Source: DRWZ01 sp964601505
GTDB taxonomy: Bacteria; Calescibacteriota; Calescibacteriia; Calescibacteriales; Calescibacteriaceae
DNA length: 64,000 nucleotides
Assembly: GCA_964601505.1 (NCBI GenBank)
Contig: CAZRNR010000001.1
Location: 53,584 to 117,583 of the forward strand
Reading direction: 5' to 3'
Each line of letters begins with the position of its first letter. The stretch's first letter is position 1. The notes under the pieces are model-generated. The model saw only the letters and a program-made list of their open reading frames with translations, did not search any database and was not told where the DNA came from. Shown one piece after another: positions 8,720 through 16,735 of the stretch. The position numbers and the translations under genes were made by a program.

Positions 8720-9250
8720 ATGATAAGGATAAATAATGAAAAAAGAAAAAGGAATATAATTAACCTATTGGCGGCTTCTTTTTTCTTCTTTCTTGTTATC
8801 GGGGTATATAAGACCATATCAGCCCAGAAGGATTACTTTCCCTCTGATTACCGGAAATGGCATCATGCGAAAACTATGATCCTTGAAGAGGGTCATCCTC
8901 TTTTTGAAGCATTTGGTGGAATACACCATGTTTATGTTAATGACAAAGCTTACAAATCAATAAAGAGAGGTGAGGGAAGAAAGTTTGAAGATGGCTCTGT
9001 TATTGTTTTTGATCTTCTTGAAGTGAAAAAATCTCAGGGAGCAGTTGAGGAAGGTAATAGAAAGGTTCTGGCTTATATGAGGAAAGACTCGAAAAACAAA
9101 GAACTTGAAAAAACAGGAGGTTGGGAGTATAAAGCATTTGCTGGAGGAGATCCTAAAAATCAGATAGTAAATGACCCAGTTGGTCAGTGTCATAACTGCC
9201 ATACACAGATGAAGGACAAGGACTTTGTTTTTTCTGAGTGGAGAAATTAG
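8720..9250 (+). CDS. cytochrome P460-family c-type haem protein, membrane-anchored
   Basis: 176 residues. An N-terminal basic stretch (MIRINNEKRKRN) is followed by a hydrophobic segment at about 13-31, acting as a signal anchor or signal peptide. The periplasmic domain has YFPSDYRKWHHAK, IHHVYVND and VIVFDLLEV typical of the P460 family, and a c-type haem motif CHNCH near the C-terminus (about 156-160). Family members oxidise hydroxylamine/NO or, when the cross-linking Lys is missing, act as cytochrome c'-beta; I cannot tell which from sequence reading. The ATG at 8720 is chosen over the GTG at 8711 because the SD AAGGAGGTG overlaps the latter. Confidence 0.85.
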   Translation: MIRINNEKRKRNIINLLAASFFFFLVIGVYKTISAQKDYFPSDYRKWHHAKTMILEEGHPLFEAFGGIHHVYVNDKAYKSIKRGEGRKFEDGSVIVFDLLEVKKSQGAVEEGNRKVLAYMRKDSKNKELEKTGGWEYKAFAGGDPKNQIVNDPVGQCHNCHTQMKDKDFVFSEWRN

Positions 9251-9263
9251 TCTTTTTCATTTG

Positions 9264-9326
9264 GTTTCGTGCAGGCATGTGGGATTGCAAACATCAGATT
9301 TTGTTGGAAATTTGCCTGCACGAAAC
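9264..9326. repeat. perfect 14-bp inverted repeat with 35-nt loop
   Basis: GTTTCGTGCAGGCA at 9264-9277 is repeated as its exact reverse complement at 9313-9326. The arms are GC-richer than the surroundings, and the pair begins 14 bp after the P460 stop codon, so the transcript could form a stable long-loop hairpin. There is no immediate U tract, so it is not a standard intrinsic terminator. A 14-bp GC-containing match at this distance is unlikely by chance. It could be an mRNA 3'-end stabiliser, a REP-like element, or ends of a tiny element. Confidence 0.7.
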
Positions 9327-9502
9327 TTAGCAAGATTTAGTTTTTCATAAATATCGACATCATTCGTTTTTAACTGTGATAGACTACTTTGTTCAGATTT
9401 TGATGTCATTCCTCATAGATTAGCCATAGTCTTTTAGATGCCATATTTGAAGTTGGGTTTAGCGTTCTTGTATTCTTTTTTCACAGAAAAATGCTTGATA
9501 CA

Positions 9503-9532
9503 AGCGAATTATAGCGAATTATATTGAATTAC
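9503..9532. repeat. short tandem repeat of a 10-bp unit
   Basis: AGCGAATTAT is found at 9503-9512 and again at 9513-9522, followed by a degenerate third copy ATTGAATTAC at 9523-9532. It lies just after (downstream of) the rplQ stop codon, on the other side of the gap from the P460 gene. It is probably replication slippage in AT-rich DNA. Confidence 0.5.
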
Positions 9533-9547
9533 AGAGGCTTTGGAAAT

Positions 9548-9925
9548 TTATACAAAGGATATCACGGATACCGGAGCGTTATCTCCTTCTCTGTTCCCAA
9601 TTTTTATGATTCTTACAAACCCTCCGTTGATTTGTTTATATTTTTGAGCTAATTCTGTTAGAACTTTTTTAGTTGTTTCTTCATTTTGAAGTAAACTGAA
9701 AACCATGCGTGAGGAATTCATAGATTGCGGAGATTTTGTGTTCTGGGGATCGTATTTTTTAGCTATATTTATGATCCTTTCTATATATCTTTTGAGTTCT
9801 TTTGCTTTTGAGTCTGTAGTTTTAAGCTTTTCATTTTTTATAAGGTCGTTTGCGAGTGTTCTTAGCAGAAGTATCCTATGAGGTGTTGGTCTTTTCAGTT
9901 TTCTTCCTTTTATTCTATGTCTCAT
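9548..9925 (-). CDS. rplQ: 50S ribosomal protein L17
   Basis: 125 residues, standard length. The N-terminus MRHRIKGRKLKRPTPHR and the following LLLRTLANDLIKNEKLKTT are diagnostic of L17. The C-terminal GGFVRIIKIGNREGDNAP is also typical. It follows rpoA by 11 bp in the same direction, keeping the common rpoA-rplQ pairing. The start ATG has no obvious SD, so translation may depend on coupling to rpoA. Confidence 0.97.
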   Translation of the reverse strand: MRHRIKGRKLKRPTPHRILLLRTLANDLIKNEKLKTTDSKAKELKRYIERIINIAKKYDPQNTKSPQSMNSSRMVFSLLQNEETTKKVLTELAQKYKQINGGFVRIIKIGNREGDNAPVSVISFV

Positions 9926-9936
9926 GGCTAAAATCT

Positions 9937-10950
9937 TTATTTCGGTTTCTTTTTCTCCTCTTCGATGGCTTGCTGTATTTCTTCATCTGTCATTCCTAGT
10001 CTTAATCCTGCACGATTTAGAACCTCTCTTATTTCTCTTAGGGAGCGCCTACCTAAACTTGGAAAAGAAAGTAGATCTTTATCCGTCATCTTTACAAGTT
10101 CTCTGACTGTTTTTATATTGTAAGAAAGAAGGATATCTGCTGCTTTCCTAGGAAGATTCAAATCTTCAACTGACCTTGACAAAAATTCTTCAAGAGTTGA
10201 TACCTTAATCTCTCTTTTGTGTTGTTCGTATTCGGCTCTTTCAACATATTTTTTGAGTCCTTCAAGATATTCCATCAGTATATCTATTGCTTCATCATAT
10301 GCCTCCTGTGGAGTTATCGCACCATCTGACCATATGTCAAGAACTAATTCATCAAAATCTACTCTATCTTTGTACAGAGCTTTTCTAACTTCATAATTGA
10401 CTTTAACTATTGGATTAAATATTGCATCAATTGGGATTGTGCCTGCAGGCATTTCAAACATCGTGCTTACTCTTTCTGCAGGAACATAACCTCTACCTTT
10501 TGCGATAAAAAGTTCGCAATGGAACTTATGCTTTGGCATAACTTCTGTTATGTATTGGTCTGGGTTCATAACTTCAACAGGTCCCTGGATATCTGATCCT
10601 TTTATTCTATATGGTTCATCTGATTTTGTGTTATCGACTTTTATTTCTGCTCTGACAAAGTTCTTGTTGCCTTTTATTTTGAGCCGAATCCTCTTGAGGT
10701 GAAGTATAATTAAAACCACATCATCTCTCACTCCCTTTATTGTAGAAAATTCATGTGGTACATCTTCTATTTTCAGTCCAACTATTGCGTATCCTTCCAT
10801 AGAGCTTAGTAGAATTCTTCTAAGAGAATTTCCAAGGGTATGTCCAAAGCCCCTGTTTATTGGGCCTATGTAGAACCTCTGATAAAGATGTCTTATATTC
10901 TCTGGTACTGTCTCATCTATTTTTGTTCCTTCTGGATAAACTATTTCCAT
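9937..10950 (-). CDS. rpoA: DNA-directed RNA polymerase subunit alpha
   Basis: 337 residues. The N-terminal domain contains GFGHTLGNSLRRILLSSMEGYAI (cited in part: HTLGNSLRRILLSSMEG), the dimerisation signature of alpha. The C-terminal alpha-CTD helix-hairpin-helix is at about 265-325 (LNLPRKAADILLSYNIKTV, LLSFPSLGRRSLREI). The ATG is preceded by SD ACGGAGGT (complement of about 10965-10972). Upstream there is no rpsD, rpsK or rpsM, only about 110 bp and then a divergent 5S gene, so rpoA starts its own two-gene unit with rplQ instead of being the tail of a ribosomal protein operon. Confidence 0.98.
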   Translation of the reverse strand: MEIVYPEGTKIDETVPENIRHLYQRFYIGPINRGFGHTLGNSLRRILLSSMEGYAIVGLKIEDVPHEFSTIKGVRDDVVLIILHLKRIRLKIKGNKNFVRAEIKVDNTKSDEPYRIKGSDIQGPVEVMNPDQYITEVMPKHKFHCELFIAKGRGYVPAERVSTMFEMPAGTIPIDAIFNPIVKVNYEVRKALYKDRVDFDELVLDIWSDGAITPQEAYDEAIDILMEYLEGLKKYVERAEYEQHKREIKVSTLEEFLSRSVEDLNLPRKAADILLSYNIKTVRELVKMTDKDLLSFPSLGRRSLREIREVLNRAGLRLGMTDEEIQQAIEEEKKKPK

Positions 10951-11049
10951 GGTTTCGATTTACCTCCGTTATTATTAACTTCCTATGTAATTCTGATTTA
11001 TGTTTTTTACAAATTTTTCTGAAATTTTATTCTGCTTTTTTCAGATGAG

Positions 11050-11055
11050 TAAAGT
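11050..11055 (+). promoter_or_regulatory. possible -10 element of the 5S gene
   Basis: TAAAGT at 11050-11055 would place a transcription start near 11062, two bases before the mature 5S end. No consensus -35 is visible 17 bp upstream. It is offered only because a solitary 5S gene needs its own promoter. Confidence 0.25.
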
Positions 11056-11063
11056 AAAAAAAT

Positions 11064-11178
11064 CTGGGGACCATACCGGGGGTGAAAACCTCCTTCCCAT
11101 TCCGAATAGGGCAGGGAACCCCCCCAGGGCCGATGATACTGCGTCCGCACGGGCGTGGGAAAGTAGGTCGTCCCCAGG
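11064..11178 (+). rRNA. rrf: 5S ribosomal RNA, solitary
   Basis: About 115 nt. The 5' end CTGGGGACCATACCGGGGG and 3' end GTCGTCCCCAG pair to form helix I. The internal loop-A block CCATACCG, CCATTCCGAAT of loop C, and GATGATACTGC with GGGAAAGTAGGTCG are the classical 5S signatures. It is strongly G+C-rich against its surroundings, consistent with a structured and possibly thermostable RNA. No 16S or 23S gene is adjacent: rpoA is divergent upstream and rfbA convergent downstream, its stop only about 10 bp away. Confidence 0.95.
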
Positions 11179-11188
11179 TCTTAAAAAT

Positions 11189-12067
11189 CTAACCAATCTC
11201 TACTAACTTTCTAAGATACTGACCATATTCAGTTTTCTCAAGCTTTTTAGCAAGGTTTAGAAGCTGTTCTTTGCTTATCCATCGGTTTCTATATGCTATC
11301 TCTTCTATACATCCTAGCATCAGCCCTGTTTTCTTCTCTATTGTTGAAACGAATTCACCCGATTCAAGAAAACTGTCATATGTTCCAGCATCAAACCATG
11401 CAAAGCCTCTCCCAAGGATCTCTACTTTGAGCTTCCCATCCTTGAGGTACTCCTGGTTAAGAGATGTTATCTCAAGTTCTCCTCTTTCAGATGGTTTTAA
11501 TCTCTCTATCTTTTGAAAAACCGTGCTATCGTATATATAGAGTCCCGTCACTGCATAATTTGATTTCGGATGCTTTGGTTTCTCTTCCAATGATATCACT
11601 TTCCCATTTTCGTCAAATTCAACAACTCCAAACCTCTGTGGATCATTCACATAGTATGCAAAAAGACAGGCTCCTTTTTCTTTTTCAACTAAGTTTCTTC
11701 CCCTTTTAAGAATTTCTGGAAGTCCGTGCCCAAAAAATATGTTGTCCCCTAATATGAGCATTACATCATCTCCTTCCGCAAAATTTCTTGCTTGCATAAG
11801 ACCATCAGATAATCCCTTCGGTTCCTTCTGTATCGCATAATCTATCCTCATACCTATAAACCTTCCATCTCCAAATAGTTGTTTATAATTCTCTAAATCT
11901 TCTGGATTTGTCACTATCACTACCTCTCTTATTTTGGCTAACATGAGCACCGAAAACGGATAGTATATCATTGGCTTATTGTATATTGGTAGAAGATGTT
12001 TGTTTATAACATACGTTATAGGGTATAACCTTGTCCCTCTACCACCTGCCAGTATTACTCCTTTCAT
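11189..12067 (-). CDS. rfbA: glucose-1-phosphate thymidylyltransferase
   Basis: 292 residues. It makes dTDP-glucose from glucose-1-phosphate and dTTP, the first step to dTDP-rhamnose and related surface sugars. The nucleotide-binding motif GGRGTRLYP (about 8-16) with INKHLLPIYNKPMIYYP, LGDNIFFG (about 106-113) and EEKPKHPKSNYAVTGLY are diagnostic. The usual rfbB, C and D partners are not nearby. No SD is seen; a TATAAA hexamer at 12073-12078 (minus strand) ends 5 nt before the ATG, consistent with a leaderless transcript. Confidence 0.95.
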   Translation of the reverse strand: MKGVILAGGRGTRLYPITYVINKHLLPIYNKPMIYYPFSVLMLAKIREVVIVTNPEDLENYKQLFGDGRFIGMRIDYAIQKEPKGLSDGLMQARNFAEGDDVMLILGDNIFFGHGLPEILKRGRNLVEKEKGACLFAYYVNDPQRFGVVEFDENGKVISLEEKPKHPKSNYAVTGLYIYDSTVFQKIERLKPSERGELEITSLNQEYLKDGKLKVEILGRGFAWFDAGTYDSFLESGEFVSTIEKKTGLMLGCIEEIAYRNRWISKEQLLNLAKKLEKTEYGQYLRKLVEIG

Positions 12068-12423
12068 TTAGTTTTATATTTTAATAATATTTCTCAATGT
12101 CGAATTTTGCCTTTTAATTAGAGAAAGCTTTCTATTTGTGATTTTATTTGGTGGGTGCTTTTTGTTCTGTTGCAAAATTTATTTTGATGTTTTTGATTGG
12201 AAAATACTTCTGATCAAAAAACTTCATTTGATTATAAAACTTTTCAACGGGTTGATATGTGTAAAATATGAGGATGGAAGAATTCCTTGAACAAAGATAA
12301 ATTAAATGTCGGATAGAATTTTTATAAAGAGTTTGATTTTCAGTGTTTGATTTTTCATTTCGAATTTAAACTGCTATAGTTCGTTTTTAGACAAACTTAT
12401 ATATTAATATAAAAATACTCTGG
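12068..12423. other. divergent intergenic region rfbA / cbiET
   Basis: 356 bp, very AT-rich, no gene seen. The rfbA promoter is at the left edge. A near-direct repeat, GTTTGATTTTC followed by GTTTGATTTTTC, lies at about 12331-12356. A TATAAA at about 12409-12414 may serve cbiET. Confidence 0.4.
12073..12078 (-). promoter_or_regulatory. candidate -10 for leaderless rfbA mRNA
   Basis: TATAAA on the minus strand, followed by ACTAA and then the rfbA ATG. The predicted start of transcription coincides with the A of the start codon. There is no Shine-Dalgarno. The thioredoxin-fold gene at 63730 has the same TATAAA-N5-ATG arrangement. Confidence 0.4.
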
Positions 12424-13662
12424 ATGGAAGTCATAAGTGTAATAGGTATAAATGAAGATGGATTAGAGGGATTATCTGAAAGATCAAAACAGATTATAAA
12501 AGATTCCGAAGTAATTTTTGGCGGCAGGAGACATATAGAATTAGTTAAATCATTGATAGATGGAGATAAAAAAGTTATTATAATAGGTGGAGATACTCAA
12601 TCTGTTATAAATGAAATAAAGAAAAATTTTTATGAAGGTAAGAAGGTAGTTGTTCTGAATTCGGGAGATCCTCTTTTTTTTGGACTTGCAAAAAAGATAA
12701 TAGACAATATAGGCAAAAATTTTGTAGAAGTAATTCCAGCATTGTCATCAATACAGTTAGCTTTTTCAAAAATAAAAGAGAACTGGGATGATGCGGTATT
12801 ACTCAGTATCCACTCAAAAGATAGAAAACTTCAGAATTACATAAATGAGATAAAAGAAAATAGAAAAATAGCATTCATTACATATGGAAGAGAAGATCCA
12901 AAAAAGATAGCTAGATTTCTCAGAGAGAATAAGATAGAAATTCAAAAGTTTTTCGTGCTTGAAAATCTCGGTTCAAAAAATGAGAAAGTAAGAGAGATAA
13001 ACCTTGAAGAAGTTGAAAACCTTGAGTTTTCTGACCTGAACATCGTGATTATACTCAAAGATTCTCAAAATTCTAGAATTACGATAGGTCTTGATGATAA
13101 TGAGTTCGAGCATATTTCTGGTTTGATTACAAAATCTGAAATAAGAGCTATAGTTTTATCTAAGCTTTCTTTGAGTTTAGACTCTGTAGTTTGGGACATA
13201 GGAGGAGGGTCTGGTTCTGTTTCCATTGAGTGTGCATCAATTGCAAGGAAGGGTAGAGTTTTTTGCATTGAAAAAAATGAAAAATCTGTTGAAATAATAA
13301 AAAGGAATGTTCAGAAGTTTTGTCTGATGAATTTAGAGATATTGCATGGTAAAGCTCCTCAGATTTTGTCTGAACTTCCAGATCCAAATTCTGTCTTCAT
13401 AGGTGGCGGTGGAGATGAAATAGAAGATATACTTTCAGAATGTTTCAGAAGAAAACCTATAAGTATAGTTTGCACATTTGTTGATATATTTCATCTTACA
13501 AGAGCCTTGAATTATATAAAAGAGCATAAAAGAGAATATAATTCAAATGTTTTATCTATTAATATAATGAAGCTTAAAGAAATAGAAAGTTATCATAAGT
13601 TTGATATGCTCACAAGTGTATTCTTGCTTCATCTGACGAAGAAGACAGAAGGAGAGATATGA
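12424..13662 (+). CDS. cbiET: bifunctional precorrin/cobalt-precorrin C5,C15-methyltransferase (CbiE-CbiT fusion)
   Basis: 412 residues. The N-terminal half (about 1-205) is a tetrapyrrole methylase of the CbiE type (VISVIGINEDGLEGLSE, LNSGDPLFFG, ISIHSKDR-like region). The C-terminal half (about 215-405) is a Rossmann methyltransferase of the CbiT type, with VWDIGGGSGSVSIECA and EKNEKSVEIIKRN. The fusion corresponds to CobL, which methylates C5 and C15 and decarboxylates the acetate chain in corrin synthesis. The 3' end overlaps the convergent mfd gene by 53 nt. The aerobic or anaerobic branch cannot be decided here. Confidence 0.9.
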   Translation: MEVISVIGINEDGLEGLSERSKQIIKDSEVIFGGRRHIELVKSLIDGDKKVIIIGGDTQSVINEIKKNFYEGKKVVVLNSGDPLFFGLAKKIIDNIGKNFVEVIPALSSIQLAFSKIKENWDDAVLLSIHSKDRKLQNYINEIKENRKIAFITYGREDPKKIARFLRENKIEIQKFFVLENLGSKNEKVREINLEEVENLEFSDLNIVIILKDSQNSRITIGLDDNEFEHISGLITKSEIRAIVLSKLSLSLDSVVWDIGGGSGSVSIECASIARKGRVFCIEKNEKSVEIIKRNVQKFCLMNLEILHGKAPQILSELPDPNSVFIGGGGDEIEDILSECFRRKPISIVCTFVDIFHLTRALNYIKEHKREYNSNVLSINIMKLKEIESYHKFDMLTSVFLLHLTKKTEGEI

Positions 13663-16414
13663 GACCGTCTATTCCATCCGTTGGTATTTTCATTTTTCCG
13701 TCTTTTGTTTCAAGTTCAACACTCGTGAGATCTTGAGAAAAAACAGCAGAGTATATTTTGTTTTTTCTCATCAGAATCTTGAGTTTTGAAATCTTTACGA
13801 AGTTTTCTATCTCCTCTGGTATTTCTTTTTCCCCAATAAACCTATATTTTATCGTTCTATATACTTCTTCAACATCATCTATTGATTCACAATTTGCAAA
13901 AGCTCTGTAAAAAGATATTCTGAGCATATTGTCTGGAATGATTTCAGATGGGATATAAGCTGGGAGATCTATTTTCACCATAGGCTCAAAAGAGATAGAT
14001 TCTGATCTTTTGCCTTTTATTTCTTCTATAAATTCTTTTAGAATTTCCACATATGCATCAAATCCTATTGAGTATATATGTCCAACTTGCTCTTTCCCAA
14101 AAAGGTTTCCGGCTCCTCGCATTTCAATATCTTTTAAGGAAAGATGAAGGCCTATACCTTCTTCCTTGAAATTTACTGTTTCTATGAATATATCCAATCT
14201 GTTTTTAGCCTCCTTACCTATTTTTTCGGGAACCATAAGATAGCAGAATGCATCTTTATCACCTCTTCCTACCCTTCCTCTAAGTTGATAAAGCTCGGAA
14301 AGACCAAAAAGATCTGCTCTCTCTATTATCATTGTATTTACATTTGGGATATCAATACCGAGAGAAACTATTTTCGTCGCAATAAGAATTCTTATCTGAC
14401 CTATCATAAAAAGAAGAAGAATTTTTTCTATCTCATTTGATTTCATTCCACCATGAAGGATTGATATTGGGACATCATTGAACATATTGTGAATTTTAGC
14501 AAGTGTTTCGCTTTGTCCTTCTATGTAGGGGGTGATATATATGACTTGTCCTCCTCTTTTGAGTTCAAAATCTATTGCATCTTTTATTTTATTCTGATCC
14601 AAAAATGATGTTATTATAAGTCCTCTTCCAGTTGGTTTTGTCCTTATTATTGCAATATCTTTTAGTCCTGTGAGAGCCATTTTGAGCGACCTTGGAATTG
14701 GAGTCGCAGAAAGCGATATCACATCACATGAGGCTTTTATTCTGGCTATTTTCTCCTTCTGTTCAGTTCCAAATCTGTGCTCTTCATCTAAAACAAGTAG
14801 TCCGAGATCTTTAAAATGCGGTAAAGCATTTATAAGCTTATGTGTTCCAATCACGATATCAACATCACCAGATTTCATCTGCTGAATTATTTCTTTCTCT
14901 TTTTTTTTGGGAGTTAATCTTGAGAGCATAGCGATCTTGAAAGGAAAATCTTGAAGCCTTTGCGAAATTCTTATAAAGTGCTGTAGAGCAAGAACTGTTG
15001 TAGGCGCTACAAAAGCTGTCTGCCTGCCAGAATAAGCAACAATAGATATCGCACGTATTGCTATTTCTGTCTTCCCAACTCCAGAATCTCCAACAACAAG
15101 ATAGTCAATCGGATTTTCTGAATTTGTTAGTGAAAAAACTATCTCATCTATAGCTTTTTTCTGATCATCTGTCTCATCGTATGGAAAAGTTTCTTCTATC
15201 TTTGCAAGAATTTCCTCAGCTCCTCTATAGGGAGGACGAATTACAGTTTTTTTTATAGCAAGAAGTCTCATCGAATCAGATATTTGTTTTTCAATGTACT
15301 GCTTGACCCTTGATAACCTTATTGCAAATGTTCTCCCACCTATTTCATCAAGAATAGGATTCTCTATTCCTATGTATTTATGTATGAGCCCTATGTCTTC
15401 TGCTGGAATATAGAGAAATGCAGAATTTCTGTATTCAATTTTTAGAAATTCCCTGCCTTGCTCTAGCGATGTCCCTCTGAAAATTCCTATTCCGTGAACT
15501 TTATGCACAACATAAGTTGATTCTTTTAAGTCTTCATATGTTATTGGAGGAAGTTTTAAAGAAGTTTTTTTCTTTTTATCCTTCGAATAGAAAACATCAA
15601 ATGGAATGAAAGCATATTTTGTTGCTGGGATTATAAAACCAAAATTATAGTCTTCTGATCTTAATATATCTACAGATCTACCAAAGTATTCTTTCAAGGT
15701 GTTTTCTTCATATGAGTATTTTACTAGAAACTTTACATTGTATCCTCTTTTTATCAGCTCGAACACATCATCCTTATTCCTTATAAAATCTCTTGGAGAG
15801 AGTATCTCATGTTTTTCTATTTCTTTTAGTTTCTCTTTTATTTTACCTTTTGAATGTTCTGGACACACCCAAGAATCGCAAAAGGAGACAATCTCAGAGA
15901 AAAGCTCATATATTTTTCTTGAAGATTTTTGAGACAGAGAATGTATATAGATTTTCTCTTTCCTTTCAATTTTGTTCGGTGGAGATATGGTATATATTTT
16001 CTCAACTTTATCGAAAAGTATTTCTATTCTTATTCTCAGGTTTTTTACTCTTATGTCAAATGTATCTCCTATGTTTGAAAATTCTCCATCCGAATAAGGA
16101 GATTCGGGAACTCTTTTGTATCCATTTTCTATAAGGAAATTAATTATTTCTGATGGTCTTATCTCCTGTCCGATTTTTATATCCAGATATGATTCCGAAA
16201 TCGATATTTCTCTGAATATATCCTTTATTTCCTGAATATACACATGTTTTTCTGGTCTATTGATTATCTCTTTTGAAAATTTTATTCTGAAAGCCAATAG
16301 AGATTTTTCGAATACTTCTTCAGATTGCTTATCTGGAAAGCAGAATAGAACTGGCTCATTTAAATTTTTCAAATCTATGAAAATTGGTATAGCAGAAATA
16401 TACTGTAGTTTCAT
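13610..16414 (-). CDS. mfd: transcription-repair coupling factor Mfd with shortened N-terminus
   Basis: 934 residues. It displaces RNA polymerase stalled at DNA lesions and recruits UvrA. Visible modules: a reduced N-terminal UvrB-like region (about 1-200), the RNA-polymerase-interacting CarD-like domain (about 298-360, STYVVHKVHGIGIFRGT), helicase lobe 1 with Walker A GDSGVGKTE (about 441-448) and DEEH (about 542), lobe 2 with LRGRVGRGD, and the C-terminal D7 domain (FEPMVKIDLPAYIP). Compared with the E. coli protein (1148 residues), the RID and helicase motifs sit about 180-190 residues nearer the N-terminus. A TAG stop lies directly before the ATG, so the frame cannot be extended. Confidence 0.94.
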   Translation of the reverse strand: MKLQYISAIPIFIDLKNLNEPVLFCFPDKQSEEVFEKSLLAFRIKFSKEIINRPEKHVYIQEIKDIFREISISESYLDIKIGQEIRPSEIINFLIENGYKRVPESPYSDGEFSNIGDTFDIRVKNLRIRIEILFDKVEKIYTISPPNKIERKEKIYIHSLSQKSSRKIYELFSEIVSFCDSWVCPEHSKGKIKEKLKEIEKHEILSPRDFIRNKDDVFELIKRGYNVKFLVKYSYEENTLKEYFGRSVDILRSEDYNFGFIIPATKYAFIPFDVFYSKDKKKKTSLKLPPITYEDLKESTYVVHKVHGIGIFRGTSLEQGREFLKIEYRNSAFLYIPAEDIGLIHKYIGIENPILDEIGGRTFAIRLSRVKQYIEKQISDSMRLLAIKKTVIRPPYRGAEEILAKIEETFPYDETDDQKKAIDEIVFSLTNSENPIDYLVVGDSGVGKTEIAIRAISIVAYSGRQTAFVAPTTVLALQHFIRISQRLQDFPFKIAMLSRLTPKKKEKEIIQQMKSGDVDIVIGTHKLINALPHFKDLGLLVLDEEHRFGTEQKEKIARIKASCDVISLSATPIPRSLKMALTGLKDIAIIRTKPTGRGLIITSFLDQNKIKDAIDFELKRGGQVIYITPYIEGQSETLAKIHNMFNDVPISILHGGMKSNEIEKILLLFMIGQIRILIATKIVSLGIDIPNVNTMIIERADLFGLSELYQLRGRVGRGDKDAFCYLMVPEKIGKEAKNRLDIFIETVNFKEEGIGLHLSLKDIEMRGAGNLFGKEQVGHIYSIGFDAYVEILKEFIEEIKGKRSESISFEPMVKIDLPAYIPSEIIPDNMLRISFYRAFANCESIDDVEEVYRTIKYRFIGEKEIPEEIENFVKISKLKILMRKNKIYSAVFSQDLTSVELETKDGKMKIPTDGIDGLISLLLSSSSDEARIHL

Positions 16415-16735
16415 CTACAAAATACTGATTAAAATTTGCGGCAATGAGTATTTTACAGGGTTTTCTTTGATTTTGAAATTTTTTCTATTGGATTATATAT
16501 CTTCTGTCTTCACATATATCTCATTATCTATATCAATTGCGTCTATAGTATTTCCAACAGATTCCAAGGAATTGAGAAAAATAAAAATTCTGTGTAATTT
16601 TGGAAATTTTCTAGGTCATCTGATTTATTCTTTCTATCTATTATGTATTCCTTTTGTATTACAAGGGAAAATGAGTTTCGAAATAGCACGAAGTAAATCA
16701 AATATTTTCAAACAGATTTCTTAATCATATTATAG
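16415..16735. other. divergent intergenic region mfd / FAD oxidase
   Basis: 321 bp separating divergent mfd and glcD-like genes. A plus-strand open stretch runs through it from inside mfd antisense, and short minus-strand open stretches exist (for example around 16500-16615), but none has a credible start or family resemblance. It may hold remnants of a decayed gene; more likely it is only promoter DNA. Confidence 0.4.

Noticed and set aside
16260..16724. 154-codon plus-strand open frame running antisense from mfd into the gap
   Set aside because: The first third is antisense to mfd, the composition is like a shadow frame (Phe/Ser/Ile-rich), and no start signal or family is evident.
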